Positions 1 through 5,371 of a stretch of 5,371 bases of DNA are shown here, one piece after another. The DNA comes from Rhizorhabdus sp. (lineage in GTDB: Bacteria > Pseudomonadota > Alphaproteobacteria > Sphingomonadales > Sphingomonadaceae), in NCBI GenBank assembly GCA_004297635.1, contig SCUQ01000310.1, forward strand, positions 1 through 5,371, read 5' to 3'. The notes beneath the pieces were generated by a model that was given only the letters and a program-made list of their open reading frames with translations, was not told the DNA's origin and ran no database searches. The position numbers and the translations under genes are program-made. Each line of letters begins with the position of its first letter. The first letter of the stretch is position 1.

Positions 1-1716
1 GGCCGCGTGTCCGAAGTGTCGGCGCGCTTCACGCTGGACGCGATGCCCGGCAAGCAGATGGCGATCGACGCCGATCTGAACGCCGGCCTGCTCACCCCCG
101 AGGAAGCCAAGGCCCGTCGCCAGGAAGTCGCCACCGAGGCCGATTTCTACGGTTCGATGGACGGCGCCAGCAAGTTCGTGAAGGGCGATGCCGTCGCCGG
201 CGTGATGATCCTGGTGATCAACATCCTGGGCGGCCTGATCCTGGGCGTGCTGAGCCACGGCCTGTCGATGTCGGAAGCGGCATCGACCTATATCATCCTG
301 GCGATCGGCGATGCGCTGGTGGCGCAGGTGCCCGCGCTGCTGCTGTCGATTGCCGCCGCCGCCATCGTCACCCGCGTCTCCTCCCCGCTCGACCTGCCCG
401 GCCAGATCGCGTCGCAGTTCGGATCGGCCCGTGCCTGGTATCCGGTCGCGGCGATCCTGGGGCTGCTGGGCATCGTCCCCGGCATGCCGCATTTCATCAT
501 CCTGTCGGCCGCCGGCCTGGCGGGCTTCGCCGGCTGGAAGCTGTCCAAGGCGAAGCAGCTATCCCAGGCGATCGAGGTGGCGAAGGCAGAGGCGGCGAAC
601 GCGCCCGCCCCGGTTTCCCCCAACAGCATCGACTGGAACGAGATTTCGGACGGCTCCGCGCTGGGGCTGGAGCTGGGTTATGGCCTCGTCAACCTGGTCG
701 ACGAGCGCAAGGGCGCGCCGCTGATGGCGCGGATCACCGGCATCCGCCGCCAGCTCAGCCGCGAGCTGGGCTTCGTCGTGCCGCTGGTGCGCGTGCGCGA
801 CAATCTGAGCCTGGCGCCCAACGCCTATCGCATCACTGTCGCCGGCGTGATCATGGGCGAGGACGAATGCTATCCCGATCAGCTGCTGGCGCTCGACAGC
901 GGCGACCTGGAAGGCACGGTCGAAGGCCGCGAATGCCGCGATCCCAGCTTCGGGCTGGAAGCGGTGTGGATCAACCCGGAGCGGCGCGGCGACGCGATCG
1001 TCGCCGGCTATACGGTGGTCGACCCCGCGACGGTGATCGCGACCCACCTGAACCAGGTGATCGCCGGCACCTGCGCCGACCTGTTCGGCATGGACGAAGC
1101 GCAGCGCCTGCTCGACACGCTGAAGGAGGCCGCGCCGCAGCTGGTCGCCGGGCTCACCCCGCAGCCGCTGGCGCTGTCGCAGATCGCATCGGCCTGCCGC
1201 GCGCTGCTGGCCGAAGGCGTGCCGTTGAAGGATTTCCGCCGCATCGCCGAGGCGATGGTCGACGCCGCCGGCCAGTCGGCCGATGCCGCCGCGCTGGTGG
1301 AGAATATCCGCGCCCGGATCGGCGCGCTGATCGTCCAGACCCTGGTGCCGGTGAAGATGCCGCTGCCGGTCGTCACGCTCGACGCCGGGCTCGAATCGCT
1401 GCTCGCCCAGGCGGTCCGCACCTCGCCGGGCGCGGCGCATCCGTTCGAACCCGCGCTGGCCAACCGGATCGTCTCGGCGATCTCCGAAGCATCGGCACCG
1501 CTGGTGAACAGCGCGACCCGCTTCGCGATCGTCACATCGCCGATCGCGCGCCGCGCGCTCGGCCGGCTGCTCAAGCCGCATCTGCCCGAAACCCCCGTCA
1601 TGTCCTTCCTCGAGATTCCCGACGGCAAGGCCGTCGAGGTCGCGGCGGTGGTCGGTGGCGGCCCTGCCCAGAATACCGCCGGCGCGCTTGGCCGGCCGAT
1701 GGAGATGGCTGAATGA
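1..1716 (+). CDS. flhA: Flagellar biosynthesis protein FlhA, C-terminal part (5' end outside window)
   Basis: FlhA is the inner-membrane export-gate subunit of the flagellar type III secretion apparatus; its cytoplasmic domain docks chaperone-substrate complexes. The frame is open from base 1 and gives 571 residues. Against a family length near 700, roughly 130-150 N-terminal residues are missing. Visible residues 2-25 carry the FHIPEP family signature (RVSEVSARF, then LDAMPGKQM and IDAD). Residues 48-63 (ADFYGSMDGASKF, then KGD) match the conserved cytoplasmic loop; D63 aligns with the essential Asp208 of Salmonella FlhA, as I recall it. Hydrophobic segments follow at about 65-85, 92-122 and 143-178. 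The soluble domain starts near 205, with LGLELGYGL, the RVRDNLSLAPNAYRI block and TVVDPATVIATHL. The gene ends in TGA, overlapping the next start as ATGA, so it is probably the upstream member of a flhA-flhG-fliA operon. Identity is very secure. Confidence 0.97.
   Translation, partial: GRVSEVSARFTLDAMPGKQMAIDADLNAGLLTPEEAKARRQEVATEADFYGSMDGASKFVKGDAVAGVMILVINILGGLILGVLSHGLSMSEAASTYIILAIGDALVAQVPALLLSIAAAAIVTRVSSPLDLPGQIASQFGSARAWYPVAAILGLLGIVPGMPHFIILSAAGLAGFAGWKLSKAKQLSQAIEVAKAEAANAPAPVSPNSIDWNEISDGSALGLELGYGLVNLVDERKGAPLMARITGIRRQLSRELGFVVPLVRVRDNLSLAPNAYRITVAGVIMGEDECYPDQLLALDSGDLEGTVEGRECRDPSFGLEAVWINPERRGDAIVAGYTVVDPATVIATHLNQVIAGTCADLFGMDEAQRLLDTLKEAAPQLVAGLTPQPLALSQIASACRALLAEGVPLKDFRRIAEAMVDAAGQSADAAALVENIRARIGALIVQTLVPVKMPLPVVTLDAGLESLLAQAVRTSPGAAHPFEPALANRIVSAISEASAPLVNSATRFAIVTSPIARRALGRLLKPHLPETPVMSFLEIPDGKAVEVAAVVGGGPAQNTAGALGRPMEMAE
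1701..1704 (+). promoter_or_regulatory. Ribosome binding site of flhG
   Basis: GGAG lies inside the last codons of flhA, 8 nt before the ATG at 1713. It supports this start and fits translational coupling across the ATGA overlap. Confidence 0.6.
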
Positions 1717-2621
1717 CCCTCGCCTATCGCACCGACGCCCTTGGTTTTGCCGGCCAGGCCGGCGGGCCCTCTCACTTGGCCGGGCTGACCGATCTGCCCG
1801 GCAGCTGGGGGCAGCAGCGCAGCGCGCGGACGATCAGCATCGCCTGCGGCCGCAGCGGCGTCGGCAAGACGACGATCGCGGCGAACATCGCGCTGTGCCT
1901 GTCGAAGATGCACCGCCGTGCGATGCTGGTCGATTGCGATCCCGGCCCGCTCGACGCCACCCGCTCGATGGGCTTCGACCCGCATGAATCGATCGACGAC
2001 GTGATCGGCGGCCGGCTGACCGTGGACCAGATCGTGGTCGATGGGCCGGAGGCGCTGTTCGTCGTCCCCGCCGGACCGACCGACGTCGCCGGGCACATCG
2101 ATCTGGCCGCGCGGCTGAAGCTGGCGGATGCGTTCCGCCCGCACCGCCGCTCGCTCGATTTCGTGATCGTCGACACGCCGGGCAGCGGCGATCCCGACAC
2201 GCTGGACATGGTCGCCTCGGCGGACCTGCCGATCGTCGTGCTCGCCCCGGATTCGGAGCGGTTCATGGATGCCTATGGCACGGTGAAGCTGCTCGCGCTC
2301 GACCATGACCTGGCCGATATCTCGATCGTCACCAACCGCACCGCCGACGATGCGATGGGGCGCGAACTGTTCCGCCGCTTCCGCGATGTCGCCTCGCGCT
2401 TCCTGGGCCACACCATGCTGAACCATCTCGGCAATATCCCGCATGACGAGCGGGTGCGGACCGCCGCGGCGCGCCGCCGGCTGGTCGTCGACCAATATCC
2501 CAATGCCCGTGCCGCCCAGGCGATGACGCAGCTGGCGCGGACGATCGATTCGATGGCGATCCCCGCCACGACCGGCGGCGACAGCTTCTTCGGGATGGAG
2601 GCCGTGTTCCGTGCTGGCTGA
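1713..2621 (+). CDS. flhG: FlhG/FleN-like MinD/ParA family ATPase
   Basis: This is a 302-residue P-loop ATPase of the MinD/ParA class. Its position between flhA and fliA points to FlhG (FleN), which controls flagellar number and placement at the membrane. The Walker A loop is at residues 46-54 (GRSGVGKTT); the second acidic motif is at 72-78 (LVDCDPG), where D76 aligns with the catalytic Asp of MinD. Walker B is at 149-157 (DFVIVDTPG). TNR at 207-209 and the RFLGHTMLNHLGNIPHDERV block, about 235-255, resemble other FlhG proteins. The tail FFGMEAVF (292-299) could be an amphipathic membrane-targeting helix. Unusual points: the signature lysine of the deviant Walker A motif (KGGxGKT) is Arg47, and the 40-residue N-terminus shows no DQAxxLR motif used by other FlhG proteins to stimulate FlhF. 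The start has a GGAG 8 nt upstream. The MinD/ParA class is certain; the FlhG role is inferred from context. Confidence 0.88.
   Translation: MTLAYRTDALGFAGQAGGPSHLAGLTDLPGSWGQQRSARTISIACGRSGVGKTTIAANIALCLSKMHRRAMLVDCDPGPLDATRSMGFDPHESIDDVIGGRLTVDQIVVDGPEALFVVPAGPTDVAGHIDLAARLKLADAFRPHRRSLDFVIVDTPGSGDPDTLDMVASADLPIVVLAPDSERFMDAYGTVKLLALDHDLADISIVTNRTADDAMGRELFRRFRDVASRFLGHTMLNHLGNIPHDERVRTAAARRRLVVDQYPNARAAQAMTQLARTIDSMAIPATTGGDSFFGMEAVFRAG
2597..2601 (+). promoter_or_regulatory. Ribosome binding site of fliA
   Basis: GGAGG sits 9 nt before the GTG at 2611, inside the 3' end of flhG. It decides the fliA start: the next in-frame ATG lies at codon 29 and would remove the first helix of sigma region 2. 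Confidence 0.65.
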
Positions 2622-3339
2622 AGCCACCCAACCCAACCTCACTTATGGTCGCAAGCCGAAGCGCGCGAATCAGGAGGAGCTTGTCCGGGCGCATATGCAG
2701 CTCGTCCGCAAGATCGCCTGGCACGTCCATGGCCGCGTCTCCTCCGCGATCGACGTCGAGGATCTGATCCAGATCGGCATGATCGCGCTGGTCGAGGCCG
2801 CCAACGGCTATGAGGATCGCGGCCACGCCTTTTCGACCTATGCGTCGATGCGGGTGCGCGGCGCGATGATCGATCATCTCCGCCGCCACGCCGCGATGAC
2901 GCGCAGCGCGATGACCAAGCGGCGCGAGCTGCTGAAGGCCAAGGCCACGTTCGAAAAGACCCATGGCCGCAGCCCCGGCGAATCGGAGCTGGCGCAGGCG
3001 ATGGGCCTGGACGGCGCCGCCTTCCGGGCACTGCTCGACGACAGCGCCGCGACCTATCAGGAATCGATCGACGAGGTCTATTCGGACCAGTCGATGTGGT
3101 TCGCCGATGTCGAGGAAAGCGCCGACCAGGCGCTGGAGCGCGAGGAACTGGCCGAGGCGCTGGCCGAGCATATCGCCGACCTGCCCGAGCGCGAGGCGAT
3201 GGTGCTCCAGCTCTATTTCGTCGAGGAGATGAACCTCGAGGAAATCGGCCAGACACTGGGCATCGGCGCCGCGCGCGTCTGCCAGATCAAGAAAGCCGCG
3301 CTCGACAAGCTGCGCGGCTCGCTGAAGGCGTGGCGATAG
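2611..3339 (+). CDS. fliA: Flagellar sigma factor FliA (sigma-28)
   Basis: FliA directs RNA polymerase to late flagellar promoters, including flagellin. The 242-residue length matches FliA proteins (about 240). Region 2 spans about 20-92, with DLIQIG at 51-56, then FSTYASMRVRGAMIDHL. Region 3 covers about 95-145. Region 4 begins near 180, with LPEREAMVLQLYF and the helix-turn-helix NLEEIGQTLGIG followed by ARVCQIKKAALDKLR (about 208-235). In E. coli FliA, Asp81, Arg84 and Arg91 read the GCCG part of the -10 element (my recollection of published work). Aligned by eye they correspond to Asp88, Arg91 and Arg98 here, all conserved, although the intervening SRDWVP is replaced by RHAAMT. Translation starts at GTG, overlapping flhG by 11 nt, with GGAGG 9 nt upstream. 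It is the last gene of the plus-strand set. A likely target, the flagellin promoter at 5196-5222, lies in the same window. Confidence 0.96.
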   Translation: MLAEATQPNLTYGRKPKRANQEELVRAHMQLVRKIAWHVHGRVSSAIDVEDLIQIGMIALVEAANGYEDRGHAFSTYASMRVRGAMIDHLRRHAAMTRSAMTKRRELLKAKATFEKTHGRSPGESELAQAMGLDGAAFRALLDDSAATYQESIDEVYSDQSMWFADVEESADQALEREELAEALAEHIADLPEREAMVLQLYFVEEMNLEEIGQTLGIGAARVCQIKKAALDKLRGSLKAWR

Positions 3340-3371
3340 AGGTCGCCCGCTTGAACCGCCGATAAGACCGG

Positions 3372-3387
3372 CAGCCCATCGGGGCTG
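3372..3387. terminator. Small hairpin between convergent genes, possible bidirectional terminator
   Basis: CAGCCC (3372-3377) and GGGCTG (3382-3387) form a perfect 6-bp stem with a 4-nt loop ATCG. It lies in the 55-nt gap between the fliA stop and the stop of the minus-strand gene. No U-run follows on either strand, so termination would be weak or factor-dependent. Confidence 0.3.
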
Positions 3388-3394
3388 ATCCCGC

Positions 3395-4198
3395 TCAATG
3401 CCCGGCCGCGCTTTCGAGCCGGTCGATCTTCATGCCGAGATCGCCCAGCCGCGAATTGGTGTCCGACTGGCTGGCGTGGATCGCCTCGATCACCTGGGTG
3501 ACGGGCTCGCGCTTCATGATGCCTTCCTGCAGCACCTCCATGCGATGCTGGAGCTCCGCGCTCGTCACCGGCGCGCTGGCCAGCTGCGCCTGCTGCGCCT
3601 TGAGCAGTTCGATCTGCCGATCCCGCACGATCTGCAGATCGTGGATCAGCTTGCCGGCCTGTTCGAGCTGCGCCTGCCGTTCGCGCGCAGTGGCGACGAC
3701 GAGCTGGGCCGACATGATCGTCCGTTCGGCGATGATGAGGCCCGCGGCGGAGACTACGCTGGACGCGAGGCCCAGGCCGATCGCGACCTTCGTCCAGCGG
3801 CCGGCGGCGGCGGGGGTCATGACGGCAGCGGCTGCCGGAGCCGCCGCTTCCGGGGCGGGCGCGGGAACCGGCGCAGGCTCGGCCGCTGCCGTTTCAATAG
3901 GGAAGGCCAGCGGTGGAACCGCCTGGCCCGGCGCGATCTCCGCTATCGGCAGCGCGGCGATCGCCACTGGCTGATCGTCCGGCTCGCTCTCGTCAAAGGC
4001 GAGGGCGCTGGCCACCGGCAGAACCGGCTCGACGACGGGTGCGATGGCGGAAAGAGGGGCGGCTGCCGGTGCCGGAGCGACAGCACCCGCGACGGCGGGC
4101 TTGTCCTCGCGGCTCTGGGCGACGCTGGTCTCGAGATCCTCGAGCGCCCGCAGCGCCGCATCGAAACCATTTGCATCCGAACCCGTGGTCGCATCCAT
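3395..4198 (-). CDS. Membrane-anchored coiled-coil protein of unknown function
   Basis: I do not recognise this 267-residue protein. A short N-terminal amphipathic helix (about 12-28, FDAALRALEDLETSVAQ) is followed by a long Pro/Ala-rich, probably disordered stretch (34-133, including EPAPVPAPAPE). One transmembrane helix spans about 138-156 (VAIGLGLASSVVSAAGLII), with Arg134 and Lys137 just before it. Residues 158-206 are charged, Gln-rich and heptad-like, consistent with a coiled coil; a second helical segment covers about 213-262. There is no cleavable signal peptide and no cysteine. A cytoplasmic N-terminus with a periplasmic coiled coil is likely but not proven. The ATG has GGGAG 7 nt upstream, and the stop TGA converges on fliA. 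It lies downstream of the flagellin gene on the same strand, separated by a terminator, which suggests but does not prove a motility role. G/C-ending codons match the neighbouring genes. Confidence 0.85.
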   Translation of the reverse strand: MDATTGSDANGFDAALRALEDLETSVAQSREDKPAVAGAVAPAPAAAPLSAIAPVVEPVLPVASALAFDESEPDDQPVAIAALPIAEIAPGQAVPPLAFPIETAAAEPAPVPAPAPEAAAPAAAAVMTPAAAGRWTKVAIGLGLASSVVSAAGLIIAERTIMSAQLVVATARERQAQLEQAGKLIHDLQIVRDRQIELLKAQQAQLASAPVTSAELQHRMEVLQEGIMKREPVTQVIEAIHASQSDTNSRLGDLGMKIDRLESAAGH

Positions 4199-4205
4199 CG
4201 TCCTG

Positions 4206-4210
4206 CTCCC
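4206..4210 (-). promoter_or_regulatory. Ribosome binding site of the coiled-coil protein gene
   Basis: GGGAG on the minus strand ends 7 nt before the ATG (4198-4196) and supports that start. It lies only about 17 nt beyond the U-tract of the flagellin terminator, leaving a very short leader. Confidence 0.5.
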
Positions 4211-4226
4211 GTCGATCTTGGACTGT

Positions 4227-4268
4227 AAAGAAAAAGACCCCCGGCGCGGGGAAATCGAGCGCCGGGGG
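4227..4268 (-). terminator. Rho-independent terminator of the flagellin gene
   Basis: On the minus strand, a perfect 10-bp GC-only stem (CCCCCGGCGC at 4259-4268, read as its complement, with 4238-4247) encloses an 11-nt loop. It is followed by the T-rich run TCTTTTTCTTT. This is a textbook intrinsic terminator, 37 nt past the flagellin stop codon. Any transcription of the downstream coiled-coil gene from the flagellin promoter must read through it. Confidence 0.9.
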
Positions 4269-4276
4269 CCTGTTCA

Positions 4277-4299
4277 GACGGCCGAGGTGTTGGGCCGTC
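4277..4299 (-). other. First hairpin in the flagellin 3' untranslated region
   Basis: GACGGCC (4277-4283) and GGCCGTC (4293-4299) form a perfect 7-bp stem with a 9-nt loop. It begins 6 nt after the flagellin stop codon and lies ahead of the strong terminator. No U-run follows it. It may protect the mRNA 3' end, slow polymerase or be incidental. The sequence GAACAGG occurs on the minus strand just before each of the two hairpins. Confidence 0.5.
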
Positions 4300-4305
4300 C
4301 TGTTC

Positions 4306-5130
4306 TTAGCGGAGCAGGCTCAGAACGCTCTGCCCGCTCTGGTTCGCCTGAGCCAGCATCGCGGTCGACGCCTGGGTCAGGATGCCCGCCTTGGCAAGGG
4401 CCGTCGATTCCACCGAGAAATCGGCGTCCTCGATGCGCGACCGCGCTTCGGAGAGGTTGTTGACGTTCGCGGTCAGCACGTTGACGGCGGCGTCGAGGCG
4501 GCTCTGCGTCGCACCGAGACCGGCGCGGACCGTGTTCACCTGACCCAGCGCGGCATCGGCAGCGGTGATCGCCAGAGCGGCTTCCGCGGTAGTGTCGACC
4601 TGGATCGTGCTGGCATAGGCAGCGGCAACGCTGTTCAGGCCGCCGATCGAAACCGTGGTCGTGTCACCCGCATTGACGCCGGTCTGGATCGCGAAGCTGG
4701 TCGCGGTCGAGGTCGCCGAGAAGAGGGTGTTGCCGTTGAACTTGGTCGTGGTGACGACGTTCGAGATCTGCGACTGCAGCGCCGCAACTTCGGTCTGCAG
4801 ATTGTCACGATCCGACGTCTGGTATGTGCCGTTGGCGGCCTGCACGGCCAGTTCGCGGACACGCTGCAGCATGTTGCTGACTTCGCCGAGGGCGCCTTCC
4901 GCCGTCTGCGCCAGCGAGATGCCGTCGTTGGCGTTGCGGATCGCAACGCTCATGCCGCGAACCGAAGAGGTCATGGACGAAGCGATCGCCATGCCGGCAG
5001 CGTCGTCCTTGGCACCGTTGATGCGCTTGCCGCTCGACAGGCGCTCCATGGCAGTGGCCTGCATCTTGTCGGCAAGACGGCCGGCATTCTGTGCACGCAG
5101 CGACGAAACGTTAGTGTTGATGACAGCCAT
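4306..5130 (-). CDS. fliC: Flagellin (short, D0-D1 type)
   Basis: Flagellin is the exported filament subunit. The 274 residues begin with the family start MAVINTN and end with the canonical SVLSLLR. The N-terminal D0/D1 half runs to about 130 ([20 protein letters not shown] at 30-49, then [14 protein letters not shown] at 68-81). The C-terminal half starts near 195 and includes SRIEDADF and [15 protein letters not shown]. Only a short, Thr/Ser/Ala-rich middle of about 65 residues lies between, so the variable D2/D3 domains of enteric flagellins are absent. There is no cysteine and no signal peptide, as expected for type III export through the FlhA gate. Residues 89-96 read QRVRELAV, the same sequence and numbering as the TLR5-recognised site of Salmonella FliC. 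The ATG is preceded by GGAAGGA. Transcription is likely sigma-28 dependent and ends at a strong terminator. The gene is usually named fliC; species-specific names such as flaA are equally possible. Confidence 0.97.
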   Translation of the reverse strand: MAVINTNVSSLRAQNAGRLADKMQATAMERLSSGKRINGAKDDAAGMAIASSMTSSVRGMSVAIRNANDGISLAQTAEGALGEVSNMLQRVRELAVQAANGTYQTSDRDNLQTEVAALQSQISNVVTTTKFNGNTLFSATSTATSFAIQTGVNAGDTTTVSIGGLNSVAAAYASTIQVDTTAEAALAITAADAALGQVNTVRAGLGATQSRLDAAVNVLTANVNNLSEARSRIEDADFSVESTALAKAGILTQASTAMLAQANQSGQSVLSLLR

Positions 5131-5138
5131 TGAAAAAA

Positions 5139-5145
5139 TCCTTCC
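5139..5145 (-). promoter_or_regulatory. Strong ribosome binding site of flagellin
   Basis: GGAAGGA on the minus strand lies 8 nt before the flagellin ATG (5130-5128), separated by the T-rich spacer TTTTTTCA. This fits a very highly translated mRNA. Confidence 0.8.
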
Positions 5146-5195
5146 GCTACTACTCGGCGTGCCCGGCTTGATTGACCGTCCTCGCCACGAACCGG

Positions 5196-5222
5196 GTAAC
5201 GGCGCGGAAAAACCATGCTTAA
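5196..5222 (-). promoter_or_regulatory. Sigma-28 (FliA) promoter of the flagellin gene
   Basis: The minus strand reads TTAAGCAT (5222-5215), 11 nt, then GCCGTTAC (5203-5196). Compared with the sigma-28 consensus TAAAGTTT-N11-GCCGATAA this is 5/8 at -35 (core AAG kept), 6/8 at -10 (GCCG intact) and exact spacing. Transcription would start near 5189, giving a leader of about 60 nt. The sigma factor encoded at 2611-3339 is the obvious reader. I found no convincing sigma-54 site (GG-N10-GC) upstream of the gene. Confidence 0.72.
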
Positions 5223-5229
5223 GGAAGAA

Positions 5230-5331
5230 AGATGGTTAGCGCGGATTAACCATAAATAAATTGGGTAAACGCCCCCGCCCCCTACGCGCGGGCGCGGATC
5301 TATGACGCTATTTCAGATGGTTATGCGGATT
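5230..5331. repeat. Imperfect direct repeat upstream of the flagellin promoter
   Basis: Copy 1 (5230-5247) and copy 2 (5315-5331) share AGATGGTTA and GCGGATT, separated by GC in the first and by T in the second. Sixteen bases match with one substitution and a one-base indel. The offset of 84-85 bp is close to eight helical turns. The GC-rich block between them (about 5269-5298) is unrelated. Both copies contain an AACCAT half-site on the minus strand. Confidence 0.55.
5232..5253. promoter_or_regulatory. Palindromic operator candidate (CtrA-like half-sites)
   Basis: ATGGTTA (5232-5238) and TAACCAT (5247-5253) are perfect inverted repeats with an 8-nt spacer, centred about 20 bp upstream of the proposed -35 element. 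The right arm plus the preceding base is TTAACCAT, the sequence I recall as the CtrA half-site in alphaproteobacteria. TTAA-N7-TAAA starting at 5246 is also one base from the TTAA-N7-TTAA core of the full CtrA site. Further AACCAT hexamers lie at 5211-5216 (+ strand) and 5317-5322 (- strand). Which regulator binds here is inference. Confidence 0.5.
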
Positions 5332-5344
5332 TTGAGCCGGGCCA

Positions 5345-5371
5345 TAATCGGTCTTGGTTGGCTTGGACTTT
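5345..5371 (-). promoter_or_regulatory. Possible second, distal sigma-28 promoter (at window edge)
   Basis: The minus strand reads AAAGTCC (5371-5365), 12 nt, then ACCGATTA (5352-5345), close to TAAAGTTT and GCCGATAA. The spacer is one base longer than ideal and the first -35 base lies outside the window. It would give a flagellin leader of about 210 nt, so it is much less convincing than the proximal site. Confidence 0.25.

Noticed and set aside
1008..2642. Long open frame on the minus strand opposite flhA and flhG
   Set aside because: It is a by-product of GC-rich codon use opposite two secure genes. The translation is low-complexity, rich in Arg, His and Asp, with no recognisable domain.
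3799..3900. Repetitive Ala/Pro codons in the coiled-coil protein gene, considered as a tandem DNA repeat
   Set aside because: The repetition is at the amino-acid level (a Pro/Ala linker) with no regular DNA unit.
3398..4228. Plus-strand open frame opposite the coiled-coil protein gene
   Set aside because: The translation is Arg/Gly/Asp-rich without domain features. The minus-strand reading has a proper ribosome site, a transmembrane helix and heptad pattern, so the minus strand is preferred.
3913..5133. Long plus-strand open frame opposite the flagellin gene
   Set aside because: It is antisense to an unmistakable flagellin. The translation is Arg-rich and compositionally skewed, and the frame runs across the flagellin terminator.
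5141..5170. Possible sigma-54 site around GGGCACG on the minus strand upstream of flagellin
   Set aside because: The invariant GG-N10-GC spacing is not met and the TTGC element is missing.
5269..5282. Two C-tracts of at least five (G-rich on the minus strand), possible G-quadruplex
   Set aside because: Only two long runs are present, so at best a weak two-tetrad structure could form. It is more likely ordinary GC-rich spacer.
5302..5371. Plus-strand frame starting ATG at 5302 and open to the window edge, with a hydrophobic translation (MTLFQMVMRILSRAIIGLG)
   Set aside because: Codons such as CTA, ATA, TTT and GTT are unlike the G/C-ending codons of every gene here, there is no good ribosome site, and only 23 codons are visible. 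A divergent gene could start here but cannot be supported.
1..5371. Search for CRISPR arrays, tRNA/rRNA genes, insertion sequences and attachment sites
   Set aside because: No regularly spaced repeats, tRNA-like cloverleaf, transposase-like coding sequence or terminal inverted repeats were seen. The window is a continuous flagellar locus.

Overview
The window is a flagellar locus from a GC-rich Gram-negative bacterium. The codons are strongly G/C-ending, the flhA-flhG-fliA order is compact, and TTAACCAT-type motifs lie upstream of the flagellin gene. Together these suggest an alphaproteobacterium, most likely a sphingomonad. That placement is inference; no rRNA or other taxonomic marker is present.

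Left part (1-3339, + strand): three tightly packed genes that look like the end of one operon. They are the C-terminal four fifths of flhA (export gate, cut by the window edge), an flhG-type MinD/ParA ATPase whose ATG overlaps the flhA stop as ATGA, and fliA (sigma-28), whose GTG start overlaps the flhG end by 11 nt. No flhF lies between flhA and flhG, although flhF is its usual neighbour.

Middle (3340-4305): a 55-nt convergent gap with a small hairpin, then a minus-strand gene of unrecognised family. It encodes a 267-aa protein with a Pro/Ala-rich N-terminal half, one transmembrane helix and a C-terminal coiled coil. Upstream of it are two hairpins; the larger is a strong intrinsic terminator for the flagellin gene.

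Right part (4306-5371, - strand): a short 274-aa flagellin and its upstream region. That region holds a good sigma-28 promoter match with the exact 11-bp spacer, a strong ribosome binding site, four AACCAT half-sites within 112 bp resembling CtrA half-sites, and a duplicated regulatory module about 85 bp apart.

The parts fit a familiar late-flagellar logic. FlhA exports substrates, FlhG probably sets flagellar number or position, and FliA transcribes the flagellin gene a short distance away. I see no clearly new biological system. The least explained elements are the coiled-coil membrane protein, the divergent FlhG, and the half-site cluster upstream of flagellin.
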